From NCBI GenBank assembly GCA_022578605.1, contig MU394126.1, positions 124,001-188,000 of the forward strand: 64,000 nucleotides of DNA. The letters are read 5' to 3'. Below, piece by piece: positions 11,592-24,554 of this stretch. Position numbers and translations under genes: made by a program. Below the pieces are notes generated by a model. The model did not search any database. It had not been told where the DNA came from and worked only from the letters and a program-made list of their open reading frames with translations. Source of the stretch: Camillea tinctor (lineage: Eukaryota > Ascomycota > Sordariomycetes > Xylariales > Xylariaceae). Positions within the stretch are counted from its first letter, which is position 1. Every line of letters begins with the position of its first letter.

Positions 11592-12782
11592 TTACTTGCT
11601 TCGCTTGTAGATCTTAGACAGGAAGGCTTCGAAGATGCTCTTCTTCAGGCCGTTACTCTCGTCAATCGCGGCAATCATGGTCCGAATCTCACCCACACGC
11701 TTCTCCTCGTACTGCTGGTAGAGCTGCTCTAGCTTCAGCTCATCGTACAGCTTCTTAACCTCGGCCTCGTGGGCCTTGTCCTTTCGGCCGTAGTGGGCCT
11801 CCAGAATCTTGCGCTGCTCCGGGGTGGCCAGCTTCAGCGCCTGGTTGACTAACCATGAACACTTGTTGTCCATGATATCGGTACCGATCTTGCCGATGTG
11901 CTCGGGGTTGCCGAAGTTGTCGAGGTAGTCGTCCTGGACCTGGAAGTACTCACCCATAGCAATAAGGATGTCTTCTGACTGCTTGAGGTTCTCAGGGGTA
12001 GCGATGTTGAGCATGTGCAGCGCGAGGGCCACGGGAAGGTAGAAGCTGTAATAGGCGGTCTTGTAGATAACGATGAAGGTGTACTTCTCGAGACTGAAAT
12101 TGTCGAGGTTCACAACATCGTCAGGGGCAGTAAGAAGGTCACACAACTGGCCGAGCTCAGTCTGCAGTGTGACCTCGTGGAACAACTCCATAAGCTCAAC
12201 GTAGCTGGGGTGGGTCTTGAAGTGCTTCCGGAGCAGGGTGTAGATACCAGCCTCGAGCATGAAGGCATCGTTGATAGCGATCATACCAACGCCCTCCTGA
12301 CGGTACCAGCAGGGCTTGCCCCGGCGGGTAATGCTTCCGTCCATCATGTCATCCGAGACGAGGAAGAATGCCTGAAGCAACTCAACCATCCAACCAAGGG
12401 CGGCAGCCTGGAAGTACTCCTCCTCGGACAGGGGCTTGTCGAGAAGAAGAGACACCGAGTCAGGAACTGACATGCCTCGGTTGCATTTTCCACCCAGCGT
12501 GTTGGCTTGCAGAGACTATTATAAGTTGGGGTCAGCCTTGTATGTTCGTGAGAAAAAAAAAGGAGTAAAATAGCGGAGATGAGCATAAGAATGAAGAAAT
12601 GAGAATTGGTCTTATTCACATATGTAGAAGAGAAGAACTCTATATTAACATTGGCATCTTACCTTCTGGTACCATTCAAGCTGCTGCTGAGGTAGATTGT
12701 ACTGCTTAGCCCAGTCCAGGATGTCTGCCTCGAGCTTCGGGTAGACAGCCTCGAACTCCTTCAGGGTGGTTCTCTTCGCCAT
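11592..12782 (-). CDS. ERG20: Farnesyl diphosphate synthase
   Basis: Two exons on the minus strand (12782-12663 and 12515-11592; 147-bp intron with GTAAGA donor) encode 347 aa, the usual length. The enzyme condenses IPP with DMAPP and then GPP to make FPP for sterols, dolichol, ubiquinone, heme A and prenylation. The first Asp-rich motif DDMMD is preceded by two aromatic residues ([12 protein letters not shown]), which marks product length control for FPP rather than GGPP. The second motif is [11 protein letters not shown], followed by [15 protein letters not shown]. Exon 1 encodes exactly 40 residues ending EWYQK, and exon 2 resumes with [14 protein letters not shown], as in other fungal FPPS. 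Divergent from the CDC23 gene, with about 1.1 kb between starts. Confidence 0.95.
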
Positions 12783-13857
12783 CTTTTTATTTTATTTTTC
12801 TTAGACCGGAGAATTATAGAAATCTGTAAGTGGGTGGTATCAGACTCAGAGAGAGGGGGGGCAATGGAGGAAGAGGCGGGGGATAAGGAGAAGGGAGGAA
12901 AAGGAGAGGGGGTGGAATTGGAAAGAGATGAAGCAAAAGATTGGGCAGGGTTCAGGATTTAAGGATTTAATAGGTAAGGGTTGAGAAATATTACGGCAGC
13001 TGTTAGTATTAGGGGTCCACTAGCCCCGAAACTGCAAACAGAATTCCCCGGAGCGCTTTTAAGCGTCTCTCTCTCTCGCTGTTGTGAGCCGCTAAAGATT
13101 TGTTGTAGGTATGTCCGGAGTACTACTTGTGTACTTACTTAAGTACGTACTCTGGTGCTTGTGACGCTTAGCGGGAACAAAAAGGAAAGCGGTGAGCCTG
13201 CCCGGTAGTGTAGTGTGGTGATAGCCCCTCAAGAGTGTTGCACGGCATTGCTGCAGTTGGAATTGCGACGCCTACAGCACGCATACATTGCCAGTACCTT
13301 TCCTTATCAGGTTTTAGTGCTAACTTGAAATTGCTAGCGTCATATCAGCTGCTCGGTCACTACCTATTCGATCCTTCGATCCTTATCGATAGGCTACTAC
13401 ACTAATCTATAATCTACTAGCGTAAGTTAGCTTAGGTTGATAAGGTTGTTTGTATTGACTTTCTTCCGAGGGGCAGCTTGGCAGAATCAACCCAGCTGTG
13501 ATCAACCCATCAACCTAACCTACCTCCTTTCACGCCAACGCGAATAATGTTCAAGTTATATGACTCCACCAAAAAATGAGAGACTTGACTGAGCTACAGG
13601 TTTTTCCCTTGCTTAGTTCTGGACCAGTGTTTTGAAGAAAAAGGGAAAGAGAAACAAAAAAGCAAACCAAAGCTGCGCTTGTTGTCATTGCAGAAACCCA
13701 GGTTCCTTACTTCACGATCGATCAAACCGCGCCGGTCTCGGTCTCGGGTCGAGTCGCATCTTGACCCTATTGTCCTGACTTTTTTCGACCTAACTACGAC
13801 ATCGCCCACCCCCGAAACCCAGCGAATTTTCAATTGGCAGGTGTATGACACGCCAAC
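12783..13857. other. Shared divergent promoter region of FPPS and CDC23
   Basis: No gene in it. Purine-rich GA tracts at about 12845-12930 lie in the FPPS leader and a GTACTTAC-type repeat at 13115-13155. One ACGCG core (about 13539) sits about 320 bases before the CDC23 ATG. Confidence 0.55.
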
Positions 13858-16068
13858 ATGTCGCTCAACGACAGGGAGAAATCCCAGCTTAGAAGCGCCC
13901 TGCAAGAAGCCGTAGTCAAATGCTCCGAGAGATGCCTCTACCAAGCTGCCAAATGGTAATCAATCCTTCTACAATCTATGACTCGTGGTCCATAATCCAC
14001 AATTCATAACCCAATTGTGCAGGCGGGCTAATTAACGTGGGAATACAAGGGCAGCCGAACTTCTCAATGCGATCCCCGAACCAGAGCCCTCGTTTGACGA
14101 TTCGCAACTTTCGGACGCTTCCAGCGGCTATGCGCCGACCATTTTAGCCCCAAATGTAGACCTGGATGAGGCCGCAATGGAGGCCAAGGAGATCAACAAG
14201 TACCTATTGGCGAAATCCCTATTCGACTGTCGAGAATACGACCGATGTGCCTCCATCTTCTTGCCGGACTCTACTTTGGCGAGCATAGTAGCGCCGAGGG
14301 AGGCAAATTCAACATCGAAAAGCAAAGGGAAGGGTAAAGCCACCGCCGGGACCCCCAGGCCGAGTAATGTTCAGGCGATGCCGAAACTCAGTCAGCGGAG
14401 TTTATTTCTGTCCCTATACGCCAAGTTCCTGTCGGGGGAGAAAAGGAAAGACGAAGACGCCGAGATGGTGATGGGACCCCAAGACCTTGGGACGTGTGTC
14501 AACAAACAGCTGCTCACAGTCAGCCGTTTCTTGGAGGCGTGGTTCGAGAACAGAAAGACGGAAGAAGGAGAGGACCTGAGCAGCCAGGGTTGGCTAGAAT
14601 ATCTGTAAGCGAGAACAGTATGATCGTGTGGTCAAGGGAAGCCAAAATACTGACAGGTCATCGTAGATATGGAATGGTTCTGGCCAGAGAGAAAAACGAG
14701 GAACTGGCTCTGTACTGGCTCGTCCGCAGTGTCCATCTATTCCCCATGAATTGGGGATGCTGGCTAGAGATTACTTCGCTTATATCAAGAGTGGAAGATG
14801 TAAGAAGGCAACCCCCGCCCCTCCTCGAGATGGCAAGGAACTGACACATCCAGCTGAACCGCATTATGCCACGGTTACCTCAGAATATTGTCTCCTTCAT
14901 GTTCCACATACATACCTCATTGGAACTATATCAGCATGATGCCAACCTGGCAAATTCCCTAGACCAACTTCTCAACATCTTCCCGACATCATCTTTCCTT
15001 CTTACCTGTGATGCTCTGCTCTCGTACCACGCCAAGGACCTCGTGGCCGCGGAGCAAAACTTCAGCCGTCTCCTCTCCTTACACCCGCACCGTCTAGATT
15101 CCTTGGACCATTACTCTAACATCCTCTATGTCATGAACTCGAGGCCTAAGCTGGCATTCTTAGCGCACCTCTGCAGCAATGTAGACAAGTTTCGCCCTGA
15201 ATCCTGCGTCGTCATTGGTAATTATTATTCTCTACTCTCCCTACACGAGAAAGCAGTGCAATACTTCCGTCGCGCGTTGACGCTAGACCGTTCGTGCCTC
15301 TCTGCTTGGACCCTTATGGGCCATGAATACGTCGAACTCAAAAATACACACGCAGCCATTGAGTCGTATCGCCGAGCTGTAGACGTAAATCGTAGAGACT
15401 ACCGTGCGTGGTATGGGTTGGGCCAGACATATGAGGTGCTAGAGATGCATGCCTATGCTCTCTGGTATTATAAAAAGGCAGCTGGTCTCAGACCCTGGGA
15501 TGGCAAAATGTGGATGGCAGTCGGCTCATGCTTACAACGTATGAATCGGAATCAAGACGGAATCAAGGCTCTGAAGCGCGCATTGCTTGCCGACAGCTAT
15601 TATGAGACTGGTAGTAGTTTCGGCAGCGGCGCGGGTAGTATGCGCGGCGCCCATATGGACCCCGAGATTCTACTACAGATCGCGGGTATGTACGACAGCA
15701 TGGGCGAGGAAGAGGACGCTAAAGAATACATGGAAATGTGTGTCGCTCAAGAAGTAGGCGGAGTTGGTGAGAGTCAAAGCGAGAGCATTGCCATACATAA
15801 TGACTCGCCAGGCGGCGGCTCAGACGATGACGGAGATGGCGGGGGCCGTGGAGGTGGGAGCGAAGGCACAGGAGTCACAGCTGCCACTAGTAAAGCAAGA
15901 ATGTGGCTCGCACGCTACGCTATGAGGACTGAGGATTATACGACGGCGAATCGCTTAGCAAACGAGCTATGCCAAGATGGTGTTGAGGTCGAGGAAGCCA
16001 AGGCTCTAATCCGCGAGGTTAGGTCAAGGATGGAAAGCTCAGGGATAGAGGGGTCCTCGGTAAGATGA
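13858..16068 (+). CDS. CDC23: Anaphase-promoting complex subunit 8 (Cdc23), TPR protein
   Basis: Four exons (13858-13955, 14050-14604, 14667-14799, 14854-16068) encode 666 aa. The N-terminal ANAPC8 region is rebuilt by the first splice (LYQAAKW+AAELLNAIPEP). The second gives GWLEYLYGMVLAREKNEELA and the third RVEDLNRIMPRLPQN. The C-terminal half is a tetratricopeptide superhelix with repeats such as YFRRALTLDRSCLSAWTLMG and SYRRAVDVNRRDYRAWYGLG, then YYKKAAGLRPWDGKMW. It is a scaffold subunit of the APC/C ubiquitin ligase that drives degradation of securin and B-type cyclins. An odd feature is a Gly/Asp/Ser-rich insertion (about residues 570-600) inside the last TPR region, likely a disordered loop. 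Start chosen as the ATG giving MSLNDREKSQL, an APC8-like N-terminus. Confidence 0.92.
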
Positions 16069-16967
16069 TGAGTCGACTACATGAAGATGGCACGACTTTG
16101 AACTCCTGAAGACGCAACGCTTCACGATACTATATCGCCATGGTGAGGCCACCAAGTTGCAATTGTGGTGCGAATGAATTATGATATCTACGACACAAAA
16201 AACTAAGGTCTAGCACTAATGAGTCTATGAACTCGGCCCCCTCCCCCGGACAATATGAAGAAAAGCCCCTTGCGTTTTCACAATTGCCCGGGTATACGAC
16301 GTAGGTTAACAAACAAGCATACCAGTACGGGCTCTCTCAGTATATATCCAGGTTAGATATCCGATCCATATACATCCGCTCACATCGGATGTGCTCAACA
16401 GAATCAATTAAAATAATTTTAATATAACCCAAGTAATCGCATTAGACGCGTTATATATAAAAGTAGCAATCATAGATGGGTGCCTTTTTCCCCGCCAAAA
16501 AGTCGTGGTACTAGCATATAAATCAAGTGTCTTCCGAAAGACATGTATTGCAGATATTTGTTTTCGGGGGTCATGTTTCAAGAAGTACCAAGTCTATGGG
16601 CGTTGTCTTAGCAGACTTTGTTTGAAACACAGTGACATTCAGCAATAAATACACTCGCCCTTCTCTGACATCTATCTATCAAGACTAACCTAACCTAGGG
16701 GTTTCCCCTTCTTCTGAGCTGCCGTGGGCGTACATATGCAGTGTGCGGACCGGTAAATGAATGCTAGCTCCCCTCAAATTAATTGCAGTGTAATTATATT
16801 GAAGCTTACACAACTTCCAGGGATCTTGCTTGAAGTTCATATGAATTCTCCGTACCACAACCTATAGCCCCTGATAAAAGGCAAAATAAAAACTGAATAA
16901 TGAATCCATGCTAGAGCAGAAACCTACCTATTTAATAGCATTTCACTTCCTACCTTGAGCCTCACTC

Positions 16968-17225
16968 TTGCCATGTGATCCATCGCTGATGGCTTGGAGT
17001 ATTGGACATTGTCCTTCTGAGTATCGTTCGCTAGATACTGAACTCGCCTTCGAGTGCCGCATCTCGCCCAAGAAGAGCGGCCCCGGATTTATCGACGCCA
17101 GCCACAAGGGGTCTATGCGAAGTAGCTTCCGGAGGCCGCACTGTCACTGGCTCTTCCGCCCCGAGGTCATGGAACTGTGTAATGTGACGCCCGGGCCGGA
17201 ATGTTGGCTTAGGTCGAGCGTGTGA
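16968..17225 (+). pseudogene. Possible gene relic in a GC-rich island (weak SET-like phrase)
   Basis: An 85-codon frame contains GPGFIDASHKGSMRSS, which resembles the DAxxKGNxxRF stretch of SET methyltransferases, but the essential NHSCxPN that should follow is absent (only RRPHCHW is seen). No exons extend it. It may be a decayed fragment or chance; I cannot assign a function. Confidence 0.15.
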
Positions 17226-20200
17226 GATCTACGCGCCGGAAGAGGACGCGGACCGGGGGCCGCAGACAGGGGGTCTCTCCCGTTTTCTACTCAACGCTAA
17301 CCAGTGCGACGCCCAAGTAGACGGTGCTGGATCGCGACGGCCGGGGGATGCAAATGTGAGGGGAGTGCGAGGACTTGGATAAGAGGTGCGGGGGTAGGGA
17401 TGGGCCGGGCCGCCGAGAGCGGGGAGGATACGGCGCCGGGGGTGAGGTGATTCCGGGGCGGGTGATAGGAGGGTGTGGGGACGCGGAGGAGGGTGAATAG
17501 GCGCTAGGGGAAAGTTGGGAATCAAGGAGTTAGGAAAGGGGGACTGGACTGGCGGGGGCTCGTGAGCTGAGTTGGAGGTTGGCACGCTTTAGTGTTTCAT
17601 GCATGAGTCCCATGGAATCATGTCGTCTTATCTCAGTTACTTACCATGAATCATCTCTCATAGGAGGTAGCTGATAGTGTAGGTACGCAGGTATAGAAGC
17701 CATGTTTTCTTTTTCTTTTTCTTTTCAAACTTTGATTAGGTACCTACCTTTTCCTTTCCCAGAGAAAAGGTCATTGGTAGTCTCGAACCTTCACAAGGGC
17801 TATCGTGTAGGCACATCACAGTCACAACAAATACCTCATGGCATAGATCATGCATAATACGCATACCCTAACTAACTTAGCTAAGATCTGGATGGGAAAG
17901 GTGAGTTGGAAAACGAACATATGCAGATGAGTAGGCAAAGTTTCCCAACCTACCCGAGGCAAGTCGGCCCGGAAGAACCGCTCGCACGGCTGGGCAGGAT
18001 TCTTGAAGAGGGAATCAGTCATGTGGTGGTTTTGATTTCTCGTATTCAAAAACCCGCTAGGCCCTCGAAGTGTAAGTCTTATTTTTTCTGTCTTTTTTTT
18101 CTTTTTTTTTATACTCTGGTGACAAGAACCCTAAGACGGACGAATGTATAAAGATAGATGAGAAGATGCGTCCGGTCTAGATGTATTGGTGCCCGTACGT
18201 CGGTCTTGGCAGCATGGGTATGTAGCTTTCTACTCAATTAGGAGCTCCTCGGCCTGCAATAGCACACGATTGATGCATATGATAGGGATATATGGACAAT
18301 AAATGGAGGGTCTGCCTTATAAGGTCCGCATTTAAGAAACAGCTCTGATAGTTAATGTAGTTGCGTTTGGACGAGTAAAGTAGATGGCCTCTTTCAATAC
18401 ATACTAAGACCTTATACTATTGACTGAATAAAACACCATCTTGGGAAAGCCACTACACTTCCCTTTTTAAAGAAAACCAGCATCTTTATAACGCCTAAAG
18501 AGATATCACCCTTTCGTACGTCCAATTCCGATGGGGGGATAAAAACATCTCACCTACATATGTACTCCTAGCGGGTATGCAATAGCTACTAGATAAGCTT
18601 TCCTTTGATGGGACTCCTCCTCCGTTGTATCCGCTTACTGGTAACGTGTGTTCTCTTCTCTTCACCCCACGCGGATAAGAGAGGCAAGGTAACTAATACT
18701 AGAGTCAAATAAGCTAGACTAAGCATTGTTCGCTGTTGTTAATCTCCAGAACGTCTCTGTCTGGCTAACTGGAGAGTGACGTAGCTGAACCAGTCGATTC
18801 GATATCTTCCCCCTTACCCCTACCCCTACCCCTTTACCCCTGTATGTAAAGTAAGGTAGGTATGGGTATTTATCAATGGATCCTCACTTCTTGCATGTTG
18901 CCTTATCTCCAACAAGGCTTCATTCCTTACTCAGACAGCATATACCCCTCATCTAGAGCCAACATACGATACCGTTCTTTATTGCTTTACGAATCTATTC
19001 TCTCTAGTCGAGGGTTGTAAGTCAAGGAGCTACAGAGTAGCTAAATAGTTGCTAGCTACTAGTCTCCCGCCTGTTTTCAAGACTATATCCATCCGTACAT
19101 GAACTATTCAGAGACTTAGAATCCTTTTCCATACTCGCAGTATCATGGTCATGATCATATCCATTACATATGTACTATTCTCGTCTTTACTGGAGCTCTC
19201 ATCCTAGAGCTACCCCGCGATCCACTCAAATCTTTTCTTACCTCCCCCATTTTGCCCTTTGCTTTGATCGGCTCTGCCTCATACCAGCGCAGCAAAGCTT
19301 CAAGCTATCTTCTCTACACTACCTACTAGCCGAATTATATCCCATATTAATTGACCGGAGAAGACTAACCCTGGACCCAATGTATGTGTCAGCAGAAAGT
19401 ATTTGCCCATAGCAAGACTATTATAACCCCTCCTTTACTCTTATTCTGCTAGCCTACCTTGCCGACCTCGCCTACCCATATAAGCGCGCTTCCTACCAAT
19501 GAGCATTCACTCGTTCTAAGACAAAAGCTGCAAGTAGGGCAGAGGAAGAAGAGGAATACGAGTTATTCCAGATTCCTTGGCGCCAACGCAAGCATTCTAC
19601 TAAGTTGGGTAACTTTACTACCTTGAGTTAAGTATCTAGGTAGTTTTTACCTCTTCTCTATCTCTATTAGTTCGACTACTTACCTGCTTTTCTTCTTTTT
19701 CTTGGGTGATCCTCATGCATATTTATTAATCGCATGCAATGCAAGGACCGGGCAACAAAGACGTTGCAACGGTCACTACACACATAGGAACCGCCCGACT
19801 CGCCTTACTTGTACAATAGAAGCAACGGGAACTGGCACAATGCGGGTATCCTATTCATTAATCCACTCTCACAGAGAGAACAGGAGTAGAAGATCATTAG
19901 ACAGATAATAATTCAGCTAACCTAGAAGAGACCAGCTACACAAAAACGTGGAACTTGGAATTTACTTACACATACGAACGAGAATCCTAAAGGGGAAAAA
20001 AGGATAACACAACATCATCAATAAGGCTTGGCCACTTAAACCTACTCGACTCTACTTTAGTAGATACCCCAAGTCCAATGTCCCATTTCCTCTTTCGGGC
20101 AGTTCAGATCCTGATAGGTGGGATGGAGATCGGCTGTAACCGTGACTGGCGAAGTCCCAGTGTACAGGTAGAATACTTACCCCTGCCTTACCTCCTTCGC

Positions 20201-21087
20201 GATCCGTAACCCTGGCGTATCCGTAACCCTATGTATTCTTTTCTCAACCACACGTACCTATAGAGGTTATCAATATAGTTAAGGACCTCCTCGGCCTGTC
20301 AGCTTCGTCCAGCACAACCTGCAGCACCAGCAGCAGGTTGTCTACCTACACATACCACATCTCTTCCATTTCTCTCCTTACGCCGATGTGGCACTACATA
20401 CAGCATTGGATTTTTTCTTACTTTTCTTCTTTCCCTGCCTACCTTACCTGCCTTCGTTCAATACCACCTGTCATGTAATTGTCCTCAGGAAAGGAGGGGA
20501 AAGAAAAAGCAAGGGAGGTATGTCAATAAGCCAGCACCTATTATACTGACGGCTTCTGAAGGTGGCGGTAGTGGCGCCGCCGATGTGTCGCGATAAGGGG
20601 GTGAGGCGTGTGGGACGAGGTCGCAGGAACCGATCATCTAGCTGCATGGCGTTTAGCGATGTAGAAAAGGGAATCCCATAGATTTTGGCCGGAGAAGAGG
20701 GGGGAGACACGGCGCCACTGGTTGCTTATTTCTTGTTGTCCCCGAGGTAAGCATATATGTCTGCATTACAGTACACATGATGTAAGGCAGTTAGCCATGT
20801 GCTAGACCTCTCACCACCCACCCCCCTTAGCTAGAGGGAACACCCAGATCGCATATGTATTGTACCTTACGTGCCTAGACAAGATTGGATAAGCCCAGGT
20901 AAAATCGAGGGGTTTGTTTTCAAATTCTTTAAGCATTCACTAGTGTTCAACCATGTGAGTCAGGATATGGATCCAGAATAAGTATTATGATTTAGTTCCA
21001 TCTAGGTTATACATGTGAATGAGGCTAGATATGCCACACTCCCGGGTATACTATGTTCGCGCGTGTGCGTATGTGTATTGTGTGTGT

Positions 21088-21107
21088 AAAAAAAAAAAAA
21101 AAAAAAA
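21088..21107. repeat. Poly-A tract preceded by a GT-rich run
   Basis: About 20 consecutive A follow a TGTGTGTGT run; a simple-sequence tract with no associated element ends visible. Confidence 0.8.
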
Positions 21108-21542
21108 GAGCGTGTTTCCCCATAACAGTCATCACTAGCTGATATGCGTATCCTCTTCACCACTAGAATGTGGTAGATATCGGTCGTAGTCTCCTATTAT
21201 CTCCCCTCCTCTCATCTGCCGTATCCATCCCACATGATTCCGTCCAAATATCGTATTAAACAAACAAACCAAGAGCAAGATTTTTTAAGTAATTTCGTTT
21301 CTGTTTTTTTTCTCTTGATTTTGAATGAGGGTATAGAACTCCTTCACCGTGATGTAAATATGCCCTCCAATCCCAAGATGTGACATATTGTCTCAACAAG
21401 TCTCAAAAAGGGCCACTCAAAAAGACCTCCGGGAGAGGCCTAATCGCCACCCGGTGGCCTGAAAATCATAACCGCTTCTTCACCTCATCATATAGATAGC
21501 GGGAGCCGCTCGCTATAACTCTAGAACCTCGTAGGGCTTTAA

Positions 21543-22235
21543 TTATAGGGCGAGGGCGAAAAGACCAGCTGCGAGCAGAGCTCCCACGGGTCCCACCTTA
21601 TCGGCTGCGGCGGTGGGAATAACAACTGGAGACGTAGTGGTCGGTCCAACAGGAGTCCTAGTCGGGACCGTTGTCGCACCAGTACTTCCAGCAGGGGTAG
21701 TAATAGGCACAGTTCCAGAGATGATGGTCGACACGGGCGGTGTGGAAATAATAACCGTCGAGCTCACGTTATAGTAAGTAGATTGAGATAAGTAAGAAGT
21801 CGAACTGCCAGTTCCAGGTGGAGGCACTACGGTTGGGTAAGTTGGATAGGTCGCGTACGAAGTAGTGGTCACCGGTGGGGGTTTTGAATAGGTGACGGTG
21901 CAAGGACAGTCTGAAGTGAAGTTAGTACTACTCTTACGACGATGATAATAGGTACGAATTTCATACTCGTGATGGTAACGGTAGTCTCCGACGTAGCAGT
22001 GTATGTCACGTTATGCCATGCGAATGTAGTCGGGGACTGGGAAGCGAACAGGTTAGAAGCCATTTCAACCTAAAGAACACCTAGGTAACTCTAGGACTTG
22101 GTTCCCAACTAGACTTACCGGGCAGTAGGTGGTATAGTCGGTAGTAACGACAGTGGTCCAAACTGTATACTCATCCCAAGCCTGGGCGGCAGCAAACATC
22201 CCGACAAGGGGAGCTAGAAGCTGGATCGACTTCAT
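21543..22235 (-). CDS. GPI-anchored Ser/Thr-rich cell-wall protein
   Basis: Three minus-strand exons (22235-22119, 22036-21967, 21910-21543) encode 184 aa. A signal peptide (MKSIQLLAPLVGMFAAAQA) leads into WDEYTVWTTVVTTDYTTYCP. Splicing joins this to SPTTFAWHNVTYTATSETTV and then NCPCTVTYSKPPP, giving the Cys-containing TYCP...NCPCT module repeatedly seen in fungal GPI cell-wall proteins. A Thr/Ser/Pro-rich stalk, probably heavily O-mannosylated, follows. The C-terminus is a small-residue site (TAAADKVG) plus a hydrophobic tail GALLAAGLFALAL, the GPI-attachment signal. It should end at the plasma membrane or wall glucan. Role unknown, probably structural or adhesive. The second intron has GTATGA...CAG with an ACTAAC branch site. 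Confidence 0.82.
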
Positions 22236-24554
22236 TATAGTAGAGTGCGATGGTATATATTATGGCAGCGAGTGATTTAGGTGTATATTGTAGCAAGTGG
22301 AGTAGATGAGCGAAACGACTGAGCTTGCGAAACGATTGTAAATTGGAAAGAACCTTGACTTTGGCAACGATTGGAGAGCCTCAGATATTATATGTATTAT
22401 ATACCATAATATAATTCAAAGAGAGGAGGAGGGGGGAACAACAGATGGCAGCCCTACCTGAGTATTTATTTATACAGAGGAAGAAGGGACTATGTATTGA
22501 AAACCTAGTGGTGGGTAACGACAAGCAACCATCAACTTCAGTTCGAGAAAGGCCGGCCTGCACTTACAGGGCTCAGGTCTCGTGGCTCGTAGCTTACCTA
22601 CTGTCTGCAGGCTAGTGGTTCTTTTCTGGGTCGTGATGCACATTGTAGTCGCCAATGTCGATGCCCACATAGATAGACTGACATGACAGGAAAGCCACAG
22701 GTAACCACCCAGCTCGGAGCAATATCGTGTGGTTGGAGGGATCACGGTTGACAAAGCCGGCAGGTCCGTCTTCGCCACCGTCCAGTGACGTTCAACCTCC
22801 AGTGTCGGCTAAGGGCCCTCTTCTGTCTAGGTATGCAATCCGCATACAGGCTCAAGAAAACCCTCGTTGCGATGCGACCTGCCCAAGGCCAAAGAAAAGC
22901 GAACGGCCGCCGCCATGACGCCTGTCATAAACGGGGCTTCCCAGCCTAGCCCAACCCTCTCCCGCTACATCCGATGAAAGGTGATGATATAATGCTTCCG
23001 TTCCAAGCGACAAGCGACAAGCGACAAGCAACATAGGCCTACCGTACCTGAAAAGAGAAAGAAGCCTTCGTAATTACCTCGGTAAGCTCGTCTCACGCGG
23101 GCGAGACATGGTGATAGATAATACGAGGCCACAATGTACGGCTTACCTTTTTTATTGGCGTTGAGGGAGGATTCGCTCACGATATGTTACCTTGCGACTC
23201 GGTCGAACATCGTGCGATAAGAGGTCGAGGTAACCAGACAGACCACCATCGTCAGGCGGGGTTCAGTCAGGATCAAGATGGTTGACAGGGGGAAGCGCTT
23301 TGATAGGAGTTTTGGCTAGTGTATGTATGTAGTAGTGTAAAGATGAAGGACAAAAAAAAGACCCCCTGGTTAGATCAATAGTTTCTGATTGGACGGTTAG
23401 AATTTATCGATTCTTCGGCTTCTTTCTTCTGCTCTTTTGGTAAGCTAGAGATGACCGAAAAGATTGATTGACAATGGAAACCTTTTCCTATTTGAGGAGC
23501 TGACTGCAACGTTGTCTCTTGATAGACTAGGAAAGGTTAGTTGCTGAGAAAACTCGTGTAAGTTACCTATTTTGTATGTCAACATTTCAAGCTCCCCTCC
23601 CTTTTTCTCATTTTCACACCTATCTAGCCTATGAACTTAGACTTTCAATATACTATGTCAGATATATTCACGCATAAATATTTCGGTAGTAGCATTACCT
23701 GTCTACTATGCAGCATATTAACTGATGAAGAATATTCTATGTCCATTGACCTATACCCTTGACCATGGATAGTCTCTCGCTTGGGTAACATGAGGCTCAC
23801 TAAGATGTATCAATGTAAGTACAACACATGGTTTTCAATGCCGACCTCGCACAGCTTTGTATCACGAGGCTATTGAATGAGTCTCACTTTAATGTGCTAA
23901 TACAAGGCGCAGCGCCCTAGTAAACTAGACAATAAGTTCATCTTGAAACTAGAAGAGACTAATGTTCGTATACCTACTAGGTACCTAATATAGGAGAGTG
24001 CGGCTGATACGAGAGTTAGAGCTCTCCTCAAAATCGCACCATTAGCATATCGTGAGATTGTAATGTTTTTCAGTCATTTCGTAATGAGTCTAAACGAAGT
24101 TCTATTTTTGTGAAATAAGACACTTCAAATTATAGCTCAGATAGTCAATAGCACAACACAATGAAATATTTGATCACGTTATGAGATCAATAATAGCCAG
24201 TTCAGCCTCTCATGATGGTGTCAGATACTCAGAATAGCGAGGGGGGACTTGGAAGACGAGAATCATTAAACATGCTACCATCTGTGATCTCTTGCACATA
24301 AACTACACTACGCAGATATCAATGCCAACTTTCTCCTACTATCAACTTCAGGAAAAAGTCTCACAAATTTACACGTTTACTAAATTAGAAGACCCAAGAA
24401 CATGTGAGGTTCATAGTAGTTTTTAAGAAACGGTAATAGGCACTTTTAAAGGCTCTGCTCACATAAACCACCTCACTTTCTTATTCATATTCAGACTCAA
24501 AACACAGAGACACTGGCCCATCCCAATCTCATGCCATGTAATGCGAATCACAGA
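22236..24554. other. Intergenic region (2.3 kb)
   Basis: No gene I can support. Minus-strand frames at 22470-22778 and 22965-23180 contain potential splice sites (for example GTAAGC after about 23145), but no join produces a recognisable protein. They could be decayed sequence. The right half is AT-rich and featureless. Confidence 0.45.

Larger units (their letters stand above)
16069..21542. other. Long intergenic region (5.5 kb)
   Basis: No supportable gene. A GC-rich island at about 16960-17590 holds a short frame (16968-17225) with a weak SET-domain-like phrase. 18810-18840 is a CCCCTA-type short repeat, 21080-21107 is a GT repeat plus an A run of about 20, and CT-rich and TACCTA-type words are scattered throughout. 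Frames elsewhere are short and featureless. Confidence 0.5.

Noticed and set aside
12015..12470. 151-codon plus-strand frame opposite FPP synthase
   Set aside because: Antisense shadow of a highly conserved enzyme exon.
17229..17585. 118-codon Pro-rich minus-strand frame
   Set aside because: A compositional frame within the GC-rich island, without any domain pattern.
18810..18840. CCCCTA/TACCCC short repeat that might be an interstitial telomere
   Set aside because: The expected telomere unit in filamentous ascomycetes is CCCTAA; this unit differs and only about four imperfect copies occur.
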